Below, one piece after another: positions 7,804 through 16,452 of a stretch of 31,430 nucleotides of DNA. The DNA is taken from the NCBI GenBank assembly GCA_902475025.1, contig CABRXX010000027.1:1-31430 (forward strand), in the 5' to 3' direction. The position numbers and the translations under genes were made by a program. Source of the stretch: Merdiplasma sp905207905. GTDB taxonomy: Bacteria > Bacillota > Clostridia > Lachnospirales > Lachnospiraceae. A model generated the notes under the pieces. That model had not been told where the DNA came from. It ran no database searches and saw nothing but the letters and a program-made list of their open reading frames with translations. Position 1 is the first letter of the stretch. The number at the start of each line of letters is the position of its first letter.

Positions 7804-8856
7804 TCACTCTTCCGATTCCTCCTGCTGCTCCTTTTGAAGCTTTGCCTCCCCCGTCTGGGTATCCTCGATGATCTGCTGCAGTTCTGCCATCATCTCCTCA
7901 TCCTTCATGCGGAACTTCACCTCCACGCGGCGGGATGCATCCATGTCCACCTGACCATTTTCATCCAGAATGGGATTGCTCAGAGAACGGCCATTGGCTG
8001 TAAGTTTTTGGGTGAGGATTTCGCTCTCTTCTGCAGATAAAAAAGAATCCTTCAAATTCATAAGATATTCCGCCACCGCGAAAGCCCTCCTCTGAGACAG
8101 ATCCAGATTCGTAATATAATCACCTGTGGTATCCGTATATCCATCGATGATGACCTCTGCCAGGTAAGGCTCGTACTCTTTGCTCAAAAGCACCTTACAG
8201 TACACCGGAAGAATCTGGGACAGAATAGCCGCCCCAGCCTCTGTGAGCACGCTCTCATTGTAATCAAACAGTACACTGGAATCCAGCACAATGGCTCCTG
8301 TCTGATAATCAATCTCCACATTGATCTGATTTGCCACAAATTCTTCATTCAGAGAGGCAATCAAATCTGCCTTCACTCCAATAATCTGATCAATTTTCTG
8401 CTGCTGCTGAGTCATAAGCGTAGTCTGCTCATCCAGTTTCTCCTGGCTGGCTGCCAAAGCTTCATCTCGCTGTGCCAAAAGCTGGCTCTGTTCATCTAAT
8501 TTGGACTGGCTGGCCGCCAGATCCTCCTCCTTTTGAGCCAGCTTGTCCGCCTGTTCTGCCAGAGCGCTCTGCAGTGATTCCAGCGCCGCTGCCTGCTCAT
8601 CCAGCGTACTCTGCTGGGAAGCCAGCTTGTCTGCCTGCTCGTCAATCTGAGTCTTACTCTCATCCAAAGCGTTTTGAGTCTGGAGCTGCTTGGCCTGCTC
8701 CTGCAATTTTTCTGTATAATTTCTCTGCGCCTGCATCAGGCACACTGCCATGATCAACACAAAGAGCAGCAGCAGCCCTGACATCATATCCGAATAGGAA
8801 CGCCAGACATTATGACTGGCCGCATCCCGCATTTTTCTGCGATTTACCTTCTTCAT
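7804..8856 (-). CDS. MotB/OmpA-type stator protein with long coiled coil (ZorB-like)
   Basis: 350 residues. A single membrane helix lies at about 24-42, preceded by WRSYSDMMS, so Asp23 sits at the position of the proton-carrying Asp of MotB and ZorB. Residues 45-160 are a regular coiled coil of repeats such as LDEQ, LAEQADKLAQKEEDLAASQ and SKLDEQ. An OmpA-like peptidoglycan-binding domain follows (about 185-325; VLFDYNESVL, DGYTDTTGDY, NLDLSQRRA, DASRRVEVKF). The RBS is AGGGGG. It lies 21 bp after the MotA-like gene. This organism has no flagellar genes nearby, so a motility role is unlikely; pairing with a MotA-like protein and SbcCD suggests a Zorya-like or envelope-linked nuclease function. 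The coiled coil is longer than in typical ZorB. Confidence 0.85.
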   Translation of the reverse strand: MKKVNRRKMRDAASHNVWRSYSDMMSGLLLLFVLIMAVCLMQAQRNYTEKLQEQAKQLQTQNALDESKTQIDEQADKLASQQSTLDEQAAALESLQSALAEQADKLAQKEEDLAASQSKLDEQSQLLAQRDEALAASQEKLDEQTTLMTQQQQKIDQIIGVKADLIASLNEEFVANQINVEIDYQTGAIVLDSSVLFDYNESVLTEAGAAILSQILPVYCKVLLSKEYEPYLAEVIIDGYTDTTGDYITNLDLSQRRAFAVAEYLMNLKDSFLSAEESEILTQKLTANGRSLSNPILDENGQVDMDASRRVEVKFRMKDEEMMAELQQIIEDTQTGEAKLQKEQQEESEE

Positions 8857-8877
8857 AAATGATCTACCCCCTTGGGT

Positions 8878-10221
8878 CTAGCCGAACAATCCCTTCTTTT
8901 TCTTCTGCTGCCGCTGCTGTTTTTCCATGGCAGAAATCAGCTGCTCCACCCGCTCTGTCAGTTCCTCCAGATCAGAATTCTCTTTTTGGGGTGAGATTCG
9001 TTCCAGCTGCTTGGTCACTGCCTCCAGGGTCTGATTTCCCATGTCGTTCACCTGAGCCATCTTCTCCATCACCTGAGCCATATAGCCCACAAACTCTCTT
9101 AAGTTTTCCTGCTGCTGCACCATGGCTGCCAGACATGCCTCCTGGCTCTGTCCACTGGCCTCCATAGCCTGGTTCATCTGCTGTTCTCCTGCCAGAAAAT
9201 CCTTCTGGAACCGGGACTGGGCCTCGCTCATAAACTGGATATAGTCCTTCTGCACCCGATTTGATTCCCGAATCAGAGAGCGCATCTCTGTAAATTCTGA
9301 CAGCAGCTCTTTTTTCATGCTCCCCATCACCTGGTGGGCGATATTTTCCAGAAGCTGCTCCTGCTGCATGGTCACTACCTGAGTAAAGCTGTCCATGGTA
9401 GCGTTCATATGCTCCATGGCCGGACCGAAATGCTGGTCAAAACTGGCTACCACCTGACCTGACAGCTCAGAAGCCAGCCCCTGCATCACCTTCGTCTGCT
9501 CTCTCTGATTAGACAGCACATGATTCATAGCTGTGGCATCTGTAGGCGGTACGGCGCACAGATAATACTTGTCCAGGAAATTGTCCAGGCTCTCAGAAAC
9601 CCGGGACACGGTCCCCCGCAGCCAATAACTGAAAGCCATGGACAGAGTAATTCCGTAAATGGAGGTGATAAAGGCCACCTTGATACCATTTACCAGAGAA
9701 GAAACAGAACTGGTCATTGCCTCATAGGTCTGGGGATCAAATCCTTTCAGTCCCCATACCAGACCCACAAATGTTCCCAGGATTCCCAGACTGGTGAGCA
9801 TATCCGGCACCATCTCGATCACCTTCCGGTGGGTATAATTGTTGATCTCATACTCTCCAATGTAATCCCCAATATCACAGGGGCTGTTGGTCTTTTTCAG
9901 ATACGCCAGATACTCCTGATATTTGTGATCTAAGTATTCTACCTCAAAGATCCTGGCACCGGACATGGTGATCTCCGCCACGCTTCCCTTCTTCTTATAA
10001 ATATCCACCAGTTTGGCTGATGCAGTCTCCATGCCCCCTATGGTCTGATACAGACGGCGGAAACCAAAAATCCAGGCAACCCCGATGATCGCCAGCATAA
10101 GCCCCAGAAAAACTAAATTATAGATTAGTGTAAATACATCCGAATCCCGGATCATCACTGTGATTGCCACACAAATCCCTGCGGCTGCCAGTCCTACTAA
10201 CACATTCGCTGCTTTTCGCAT
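8878..10221 (-). CDS. MotA/TolQ/ExbB proton channel family protein with helical tail (ZorA-like)
   Basis: 447 residues. Membrane segments are at about 5-22, 30-52, 142-158 and 183-200. The family core reads PDMLTSLGILGTFVGLVWGL (139-158) and NGIKVAFITSIYGITLS (178-194). After residue 205 comes a tail of about 240 mostly helical residues rich in Gln, Glu and Met, ending in a Lys-rich tip (QQKKKKGLFG). In ZorA a long cytoplasmic tail follows the same core and is proposed to signal to effectors. The RBS AAGGAGG lies about 6 bases before the ATG. It is probably co-transcribed with the upstream surface protein gene, 68 bp away, as no T-tailed hairpin separates them. The proton-motor role is inferred from the family. 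Confidence 0.88.
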   Translation of the reverse strand: MRKAANVLVGLAAAGICVAITVMIRDSDVFTLIYNLVFLGLMLAIIGVAWIFGFRRLYQTIGGMETASAKLVDIYKKKGSVAEITMSGARIFEVEYLDHKYQEYLAYLKKTNSPCDIGDYIGEYEINNYTHRKVIEMVPDMLTSLGILGTFVGLVWGLKGFDPQTYEAMTSSVSSLVNGIKVAFITSIYGITLSMAFSYWLRGTVSRVSESLDNFLDKYYLCAVPPTDATAMNHVLSNQREQTKVMQGLASELSGQVVASFDQHFGPAMEHMNATMDSFTQVVTMQQEQLLENIAHQVMGSMKKELLSEFTEMRSLIRESNRVQKDYIQFMSEAQSRFQKDFLAGEQQMNQAMEASGQSQEACLAAMVQQQENLREFVGYMAQVMEKMAQVNDMGNQTLEAVTKQLERISPQKENSDLEELTERVEQLISAMEKQQRQQKKKKGLFG

Positions 10222-10289
10222 AAAAAACCTCCTTCTTTATTACCTTCCCCTGTCTCTTTGATGTACAGACCGCTTCTGGCTCAGCCAGA

Positions 10290-12974
10290 CTATTTATGTA
10301 TCCTGACCTTTTTTACACTGCTCCAGGCGCTGTAATACTTTTTGCTTCCCACTTTCTTATAGGTTCGGATCCGCACATAATAGAGTTTCCCTCTGGAAAG
10401 TTTTTGAATCGTTCTGGATGCAGTGCCCGCTCCCACAGAAACGCTCCTGCTGTTTTTAAAATTGCTCTTCTGACTGTACTGTATCTGATAACCCGAAGCC
10501 TGAGATACTTTCTTCCAGGATAACGTGAGGCTTCCCTTCTTTTTTGAGGCTACAGACCGCCAGCTCACCTTTTTGGGCAGGATCTTAAAATACAGCTTCT
10601 TCGTTCCTGTATAAGATCCCTTCCCCTTAATCGTGATCACCCCTGTCCCGATATTCTTATTTTTTGAATACTGAACCGTGTAATCTCTGTTTTGTTTCAG
10701 CCTTACACTGCCGTTTTTCACGGTAATTTCCGGCTTCTGACTTTTCCCTGTGTAAGTTCGGTCCTTATTTCCCGTATATTTTAAGGCAGTCACTGACTTT
10801 TTGGAAATTTTAAAGCTGCGAGTCAGAGTTCCCGTATATCTGCCGATTCCCTTGATCGTCACCTTCGCCGTTCCCACTGACTTATTTTTTTGATAGGTAA
10901 CCTTATAATCTATTCCAGCCTTCAGAACATTGCTTCCAAAAGCCACCTTGATGGGCAGGGTGATAGACTTCCCGGCATACTTCTGGTTAGAAATACCGGA
11001 TACCTTTGCTTTCACGATCGTATCTCCTGCCCTGCACCGGATACATTGCCCGTTTTTATAAGTGTGTCCCAGCTTTTTGGTTTTATCCCCCTGATAGCGG
11101 AAAGTACATCCGGGATTGGAGCAGGTATAAGTGGTATAGCCATCCGACAGGCAGGTGGCTGCAGTTACTTTCTTCACATAGCGGTGGGCATTGGTATCCA
11201 CCGGCAGTTCCTCCTGATAGGAAGCGCCGCAAATCCTGCACACATAGGTTTTCGTTCCCGCCGTCCTGCAGGTGGAAGCCACTGTGGCAGTACACTCATA
11301 CTCATGCTCCTGCAATGCAAAACCACTGCTCTCCAAAGACGGATACGCAAAAACCACAGAATTTCCAGAACCGTTAAAATTTCCGGAACTGACATGGCTA
11401 TTGGGCCGATCTCCCACCAGGAAGAACCGGTAGGCCACTCCGGATCCTGTGTCATCCCAAGTGGCATCCACCAGGTACCATTTCCCTTCTATCTGCACCC
11501 CGTTCCACATATGCCCCTCAGAGCGCCCATTCTGAATGGCTGTGCCTCCGATCAGCACGCACGGAATCCCCATCTGGTCACACAGTACTTTCAGAGACTT
11601 CGCATAACCCTCACACACCACCCCGGTTCCCACATTTCCCAGAAAGGCTCCTGCCGAGCAAAAGATCCGGTAATCCTTGGTGGTCTGATAATTGGCATAA
11701 GCCTGACTGTCATAGAAAAACCGCTGGCATACGTAATCGTGAGCCGCCTTCACCAGCTCGTATCCGGTAAGAACTCCGTTCTGATCTGCATCCGCCCCGG
11801 CTTTTATGGAAGCTGTCACCTGGGGTACCGCTGCGTCATAGCTGCTCATCAGAGACTTTGCTCCCGGGAATGCCTCTGTTGGAATGTAGGTCAGGCTTTT
11901 TAAAGAGCCTGTATATCCCCCTTTTGCACTCCCCACAGCCTCTATTGCCATGGAATAAGACCCTCCTCGCAGCCAGAATATCTCCGGATGATCGTATACA
12001 AAGGCATCCAAAGAAGCCTGCATGGCCTGTTCAATCTGGAATACAAACTGCTGATACGCTGCGGTATCTGTACGAATTTGAGACTGCCCGGAACTGTTTG
12101 TAACCACTTCGGCCTGAAAACTGCCGAATTTCTTCAGTAGTTCCGGCACAACCTGTATTTCAGGATCCGCATTTGCCGCCTTGCGCTTCGCAAGCTGCAG
12201 ATTTCCCGTCCTGCGCTGGCTTACATAGTAGGATACCCGGATATTGTACATTTCCCTGGCCATTCCGGACAGCTGATTGCCGAAAGAACCATGGTAGCTG
12301 ACCATATTTCTGGCCCGAAACAGAGCGATCCCAGGGCTTTTTGTCTGATCCGGCACCACAGACGGATCCCGAAGCTCCACAGTCTCGGTCAGCGTAAGAA
12401 CCTCACCTTCCGTCTCCGACTCTTCCTCAAAAAGCCCTTCCAAATCCAGCTCTGTTTCAGTCTCCTCCAGAAGCGGTTCCGTCTCAGGCTCCGTCTCTTC
12501 CTGAAGTTCCGCTGGCTCCTGAGACGAACTCCCTGACTCTCCCGGAAGCAAATCCTCCTCACTCTGAGACTGACTCTCTGTCTCCCCTGGAAGCGAACCC
12601 TCCTCACCCTGAGACTGGCTCTCCGTCTCCCCCGAAAGCGAATCCTCCTCACTCTGAGACTGGCTCTCCATCTCTCCAGGAAGCGGATCCTCCGGCACAG
12701 AACCCTCCTCAAGAATCAAGTCTCCCCAATCCAACTCCCCCTGGGTGATCCCTTCACTAACTCCCTGATCTTCGATCAGATCTCCGGCAGCGGAATTCGC
12801 AGCTCCATCGGACTGTGCAGAATCCTGCTGCATTTCCTCAATTTCAGCGTCTCCAATCAAAAAATCTTCCCTGGCCCAGGCAGAAGCCCCGGCCTGAACG
12901 ATCAATCCCAGGCTCACAGCAGCACAAAGCAGCTGTTTTTTCCATCTGCATCTGATTTTTCTATTTATTTTCAT
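10290..12974 (-). CDS. Secreted transglutaminase-like surface protein with Glu/Ser repeats, CxxC modules and fibronectin III end
   Basis: 894 residues. A signal peptide (to about 35, ending GASAWA) is followed by an acidic low-complexity region (about 45-200) with three 15-residue repeats of the form GETESQSQ plus SEEDSLS. A transglutaminase/protease-like domain has VCEGYAKSLKVLC (Cys about 454), GHMWNG (His about 488) and YLVDATWDD (Asp about 503), a complete triad. Next come Cys-paired motifs (CRIC, CSNPGC, CIRC), two Ig-like beta repeats (YTVQYSKNKNIGTG type), and a fibronectin III domain. Such proteins are common in Lachnospiraceae and are thought to act on wall or surface proteins; the substrate is unknown. 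It is the first gene of the minus-strand block leading to the motor and SbcCD genes. Strong TTGATA/TATAAT promoter upstream. Confidence 0.85.
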   Translation of the reverse strand: MKINRKIRCRWKKQLLCAAVSLGLIVQAGASAWAREDFLIGDAEIEEMQQDSAQSDGAANSAAGDLIEDQGVSEGITQGELDWGDLILEEGSVPEDPLPGEMESQSQSEEDSLSGETESQSQGEEGSLPGETESQSQSEEDLLPGESGSSSQEPAELQEETEPETEPLLEETETELDLEGLFEEESETEGEVLTLTETVELRDPSVVPDQTKSPGIALFRARNMVSYHGSFGNQLSGMAREMYNIRVSYYVSQRRTGNLQLAKRKAANADPEIQVVPELLKKFGSFQAEVVTNSSGQSQIRTDTAAYQQFVFQIEQAMQASLDAFVYDHPEIFWLRGGSYSMAIEAVGSAKGGYTGSLKSLTYIPTEAFPGAKSLMSSYDAAVPQVTASIKAGADADQNGVLTGYELVKAAHDYVCQRFFYDSQAYANYQTTKDYRIFCSAGAFLGNVGTGVVCEGYAKSLKVLCDQMGIPCVLIGGTAIQNGRSEGHMWNGVQIEGKWYLVDATWDDTGSGVAYRFFLVGDRPNSHVSSGNFNGSGNSVVFAYPSLESSGFALQEHEYECTATVASTCRTAGTKTYVCRICGASYQEELPVDTNAHRYVKKVTAATCLSDGYTTYTCSNPGCTFRYQGDKTKKLGHTYKNGQCIRCRAGDTIVKAKVSGISNQKYAGKSITLPIKVAFGSNVLKAGIDYKVTYQKNKSVGTAKVTIKGIGRYTGTLTRSFKISKKSVTALKYTGNKDRTYTGKSQKPEITVKNGSVRLKQNRDYTVQYSKNKNIGTGVITIKGKGSYTGTKKLYFKILPKKVSWRSVASKKKGSLTLSWKKVSQASGYQIQYSQKSNFKNSRSVSVGAGTASRTIQKLSRGKLYYVRIRTYKKVGSKKYYSAWSSVKKVRIHK
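12537..12680. repeat. In-gene 45-bp tandem repeats
   Basis: About three copies of a 45-bp unit encode 15-residue Glu/Ser/Gln repeats in the surface protein. Such arrays commonly vary in copy number between strains. Confidence 0.75.
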
Positions 12975-12992
12975 TTTCTATCCCTCTTGTGA

Positions 12993-13022
12993 TTTACAGA
13001 GCTTCTGTCTCTATTATATAAT
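12993..13022 (+). promoter_or_regulatory. Promoter of the shikimate-dehydrogenase-like gene
   Basis: -35 TTTACA (12993-12998), an 18-bp spacer and -10 TATAAT (13017-13022). Its -10 overlaps by two bases the -10 of the opposite promoter. Confidence 0.7.
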
Positions 13023-13041
13023 CACCTTAACTGATTATCAA
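13013..13041 (-). promoter_or_regulatory. Promoter of the surface protein/motor/SbcCD block
   Basis: On the minus strand, -35 TTGATA (13036-13041), a 17-bp spacer and -10 TATAAT (13013-13018). It is near consensus and is the only strong promoter seen upstream of the five-gene series. Confidence 0.75.
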
Positions 13042-13070
13042 ATAATATTGAACCAGAAAGGAGTTTTTTT

Positions 13071-13928
13071 ATGACTAAAAATTATCGTGCAGAACTGGTA
13101 GGAGTATTCGGGGATCCGGTTGAGGGCAACCCTACAGGAGTTTTGGAGGAAGCCGGCTTCGCCGCCCTTGGATTAAACTATCGCTACCTCACTATGAAAG
13201 TGACACCGGAAGATTTTGATGCTGCCATGAAGAGCCTGAAAGCCCTGAACATGAAGGGGATCAATCTCACTATGCCCCACAAAATTACCGTACTCCCCTA
13301 TCTGGATGAAATCTCTCAGGCTGCCAGGATTATCGGGGCAGTCAATACCATTGTCATCCGGAACGGAAAATTAATTGGAGACAACACAGACGGCAAAGGC
13401 TTTGTCCAGGCGCTGGAAAGAGAACACACAAAACCGGAGGGGAAATCCATTACAATCCTGGGAGCCGGAGGCGCTGCCAAGGCCATTGCCATTGAATGTG
13501 CCCTGGCCGGTGCTTCTTCTGTGACGATCATTAACCGGGATGAAAAAAAAGGGCTGAATCTGGTACATTCCATTCTGGAGCACACCCCTGCGAAAGCCGC
13601 TTTTCTCCCATGGACTGCCCACCAGCCGATACCGGAGGGAACAGATATCCTGATCAACGCCACCCCCATCGGACTCCATCCCCATGGGGATCAAAAGCCG
13701 GACGTGGATTACGACACCATAAAAAGCTCTATGGTTGTATCCGATGTGGTCTTTAATCCTCCGGTAACTCCCTTCCTTAAGGAAGCCGCTTCCAGAGGCG
13801 CCAAAACCATCAGCGGCCTTGGAATGCTGGTGTGCCAGGGAGCTTTAAACTTCACCATCTGGACAGGCCAGGAAGCTCCCTATGATGTGATGTATCAGGC
13901 TCTGCTCCGGGAATTTGAAGAAAAGTAA
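13071..13928 (+). CDS. Shikimate/quinate dehydrogenase family protein
   Basis: 285 residues, normal for the family. The N-terminal substrate domain keeps NLTMPHK (Lys near 67), GAVNTI and NTDGKG (Asp near 104), and the NAD(P) domain has GAGGAAKAIA (about 130). The C-terminal GLGMLVCQGA, with the substrate-contact Gln, is present. The first motif, normally GxPxxHSxSP, reads GDPVEGNPTG, so the two shikimate-binding serines are replaced by Asn and Thr. The enzyme may therefore use quinate, a related cyclic acid or something else rather than serve in aromatic amino acid synthesis; no other aro genes lie near. GAAAGGAG precedes the start. Family membership is firm and substrate uncertain. Confidence 0.85.
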   Translation: MTKNYRAELVGVFGDPVEGNPTGVLEEAGFAALGLNYRYLTMKVTPEDFDAAMKSLKALNMKGINLTMPHKITVLPYLDEISQAARIIGAVNTIVIRNGKLIGDNTDGKGFVQALEREHTKPEGKSITILGAGGAAKAIAIECALAGASSVTIINRDEKKGLNLVHSILEHTPAKAAFLPWTAHQPIPEGTDILINATPIGLHPHGDQKPDVDYDTIKSSMVVSDVVFNPPVTPFLKEAASRGAKTISGLGMLVCQGALNFTIWTGQEAPYDVMYQALLREFEEK

Positions 13929-14051
13929 ACATTAAAACCGCTTTGCCCGCGTCTTTTTGATCTGACGCTGCGCAATTTGCAGAACACGTTTGTGCCATAT
14001 AAAAATAACAGGAGCTCACCCCAACTATTGACAAAGAGCCAAATAAATAAA

Positions 14052-14105
14052 AGAGGCTGCTGCAAAGCAGGAGAGTTTCCTCTCACCTGTCTTGCAGCAG
14101 CCTCT
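14052..14105. terminator. Long hairpin terminator between convergent genes
   Basis: AGAGGCTGCTGCA (14052-14064) pairs perfectly with 14093-14105, and an inner helix forms around GAGAGTTTCCTCTC. On the minus strand the stem is followed by CTTTTATTTATTT, so it terminates the NlpC/P60 gene and may stop the opposing gene as well. Confidence 0.8.
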
Positions 14106-14217
14106 CTCATATCATCTTCATTCTGCTGACAGCTATGTGCCAAACCACACCGTCTGTCAAGTAGGAACTTCCCTTCGTCCCACAAACAAAAATGTTTCTC
14201 CCAAAAGTCCTTTTCTC

Positions 14218-16377
14218 TTAGGACCAGTACCGGACGATCCGGATCGGTGTCTGGTAGTTATAATTAGAAATCTTAATGCCTCCCTGGGGATAAGGCTGAG
14301 AATTGCTGGCGTGTACGATCTTGCCATCGCCAATATAAATGGCTACGTGGCTTGCGTAATTGGATGAACCATAGAACACCAGATCTCCCGGCAGCATCTG
14401 AGTGGTGCTTACATTCACTGCCTTCTTATACCCCTGAGAGATATAGTAGGAATTAGGCCCTTTCATCTGATCATCCGCCACTCTCAGCACCTTGATGCCA
14501 AAGTGAGAGAACACCGTCTGCACAAATCCGGAACAGTCTGCTCCGTTCGTCAGGCTCACGCCTCCCCACACATAGGGATTTCCCACATACTTCACCGCAA
14601 ACTTGGCAATCCTGGATCCCTTTGTATTTCCTGAAATCTGAATGGTTTCTTCCGAAACCACCACACCGCTGGCATTGATGGTATATTCCTTATCTCCCAC
14701 GGCCAAAGTCTGATTTACCACCAATATACCTGTGGGCAGGAAGTAATACTTCTTGTTCTTAATCACATTCAGTCCCGTAACCGCGGCGCCATCCTTACCT
14801 CCGAAGTAGTACTTATTTCCATTCACTGTCTGCCATCCGGTAAGCTTATTGCCCTTGGAATCATAGCAGTACTTTTTGCCATTGATGGTATTAATGCCTG
14901 TGGTCAGAGTTTTATTGGTGCGGGCGCCGTCTGCTCCCACATAGTATTTGCCAATCCACTTATTTTTGGCCATGTGGCCGTTGCCTTCAAAATAGTAGTA
15001 TTTCTTATTGATCTTCAGCCACTTGTTCTTGGCAGCAACGCCGTTGGAGCCAAAGAAATAGGTCACATTTCCAATCCTTACCTTGGCGTTCTTGGCCATT
15101 CGGGCATTGTTGCTCTTAAAGTAATACAGATTTCCGGAGATCGTCTTTAATCCCTTGTAAAGCTCGCAGTCCTTGCCTGCATAATATTTGTTCCCGCTTA
15201 CAGTAAACCAGCCATTTCGCTTTAGGACGCCTTTTTTATCAGCATAGAACATATCTCCATTGTAATTGATCCAGCCTTTTAACAGCTTACCTCCGGATTT
15301 CTTGCTGAAATAGTAGTATTTGTTTCCCACCTGGGTCACCCCTGTGGCCCTGACTCCCTTGCTGTTTACATAGTAAGTGCCGTCAATCCAGGTATCCTTC
15401 TGCAGCTGGCCCTTACTGTTAAAGTAGTAGGTGCTCTTGCCTATCTTCTGCCAGCCAGTTACATAGTCCCCGCTGCTCTTGCTGAAATAATAGCGTTCTC
15501 CCTTCAAAGTCAGCCAGCCCTTCATCACAGCGCCAGTTTTCTTTAAATACTTTTTGCCTTTCCACTGACTGGTCTGGACAACGCCTTTCTTATCCGCATA
15601 ATACTTATTGCTGCCCACCGTAAACCAGCCGGTCTGCAAAGCTCCGTTGCTGGGGCTTAAATAATACTTCTTACCGGAAAGGGTCAGCCAACCTTTTACC
15701 TTTTTGCCGTTCCGGTCATAATAGCACTTAATACCATTATCCGTAATCCAGCCCACATTGTTCTTTACACCGGTATATCGGCCGTCAGAACCCACCCATT
15801 TTCCTTCAATCCACTGGTTTCTGGCCATCACACCGTCTTCGTCAAAATAGTAGTCCCCTACCCACTGGGCCTGCGCCAGAATGCCGGAGGACTTGTTTGC
15901 ATAATAGGTTTTATTATTCTCCGTGATAAAACCGTGCTGCCGAACACCGGAAGCATTAAAATAGTAGAGCTTGGTGCCGATCTTGGTCAGGCCGGTCTGC
16001 ATCACGCCGTTTTTATCAAAATAATATTTTAAATTCTTTTTTCCTGATTTAATTGTGCGCCAGCCGTGTCTGCGGACACCATTGTCCCCAAAATAATAGC
16101 GTTTATTGTCAATGGTCTGCCAGCCCTTGCGCATCTTTCCATTGTCACCAAAATAATAATAGTACTTTCCAATCTTTTTCCATCCGGTGGACATAATACC
16201 CTGAGAGGAGAAGTAATACTTGGAACCGCCAATGGTATGCCAGCCTTTATAATAACCATTGCTGGTTGTGTACATCATTCCTGCAGAAGTATTTTTCCAT
16301 GCAGCCTGCACAGTCGCCGGGCAAATGGCCAGCATCAGCATACATATTACAGACCAGGTAATCAATCTCTTTTTCAT
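14218..16377 (-). CDS. Secreted NlpC/P60 peptidoglycan hydrolase with about 20 choline/glucan-binding-type wall repeats
   Basis: 719 residues. A signal peptide (about 1-25, ending ATVQA) is followed by about 550 residues of aromatic-rich cell-wall-binding repeats of about 20 residues (GWxTIxxKKYYF, GxxxTGW types). The C-terminal NlpC/P60 domain (about 587-719) has Cys615 in GADCSGFVQ, His677 in ASHVAIYIGDG and His689 in VHASNS, a full catalytic set for cleaving gamma-D-glutamyl peptide bonds in peptidoglycan. It acts outside the cell, bound to wall polymers. A perfect WalR-type box and a long inverted repeat lie upstream, pointing to control by the wall-stress WalKR system. Exact repeat number was not counted. 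Confidence 0.92.
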   Translation of the reverse strand: MKKRLITWSVICMLMLAICPATVQAAWKNTSAGMMYTTSNGYYKGWHTIGGSKYYFSSQGIMSTGWKKIGKYYYYFGDNGKMRKGWQTIDNKRYYFGDNGVRRHGWRTIKSGKKNLKYYFDKNGVMQTGLTKIGTKLYYFNASGVRQHGFITENNKTYYANKSSGILAQAQWVGDYYFDEDGVMARNQWIEGKWVGSDGRYTGVKNNVGWITDNGIKCYYDRNGKKVKGWLTLSGKKYYLSPSNGALQTGWFTVGSNKYYADKKGVVQTSQWKGKKYLKKTGAVMKGWLTLKGERYYFSKSSGDYVTGWQKIGKSTYYFNSKGQLQKDTWIDGTYYVNSKGVRATGVTQVGNKYYYFSKKSGGKLLKGWINYNGDMFYADKKGVLKRNGWFTVSGNKYYAGKDCELYKGLKTISGNLYYFKSNNARMAKNAKVRIGNVTYFFGSNGVAAKNKWLKINKKYYYFEGNGHMAKNKWIGKYYVGADGARTNKTLTTGINTINGKKYCYDSKGNKLTGWQTVNGNKYYFGGKDGAAVTGLNVIKNKKYYFLPTGILVVNQTLAVGDKEYTINASGVVVSEETIQISGNTKGSRIAKFAVKYVGNPYVWGGVSLTNGADCSGFVQTVFSHFGIKVLRVADDQMKGPNSYYISQGYKKAVNVSTTQMLPGDLVFYGSSNYASHVAIYIGDGKIVHASNSQPYPQGGIKISNYNYQTPIRIVRYWS

Positions 16378-16452
16378 AATCCATTCCCTTTCTCACACCA
16401 GAAACCCCATATCCCCATATCTTGTGTCATATGCGCTCTCCGAACACAAATG

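Noticed and set aside
7571..7807. 79-residue N-terminal extension of SbcD from a GTG at 7807
   Set aside because: Family members start at MRFxHLSDLHIG, a ribosome site lies before 7570, and the extension consists of duplicated low-complexity sequence. The open frame is better discussed as an ompA tail.
10890..11903. 337-codon plus-strand frame
   Set aside because: Antisense to the transglutaminase-like gene, whose domains are clear; no ribosome site or recognisable motif.
3380..12974. A canonical Zorya system
   Set aside because: No ZorC, ZorD, ZorE, ZorF or ZorG-like gene is present in the window; only the motor pair is similar.
6278..13070. LexA (SOS) box controlling sbcCD
   Set aside because: I looked for GAAC-N4-GTTC-like sites in the gaps and found none convincing.
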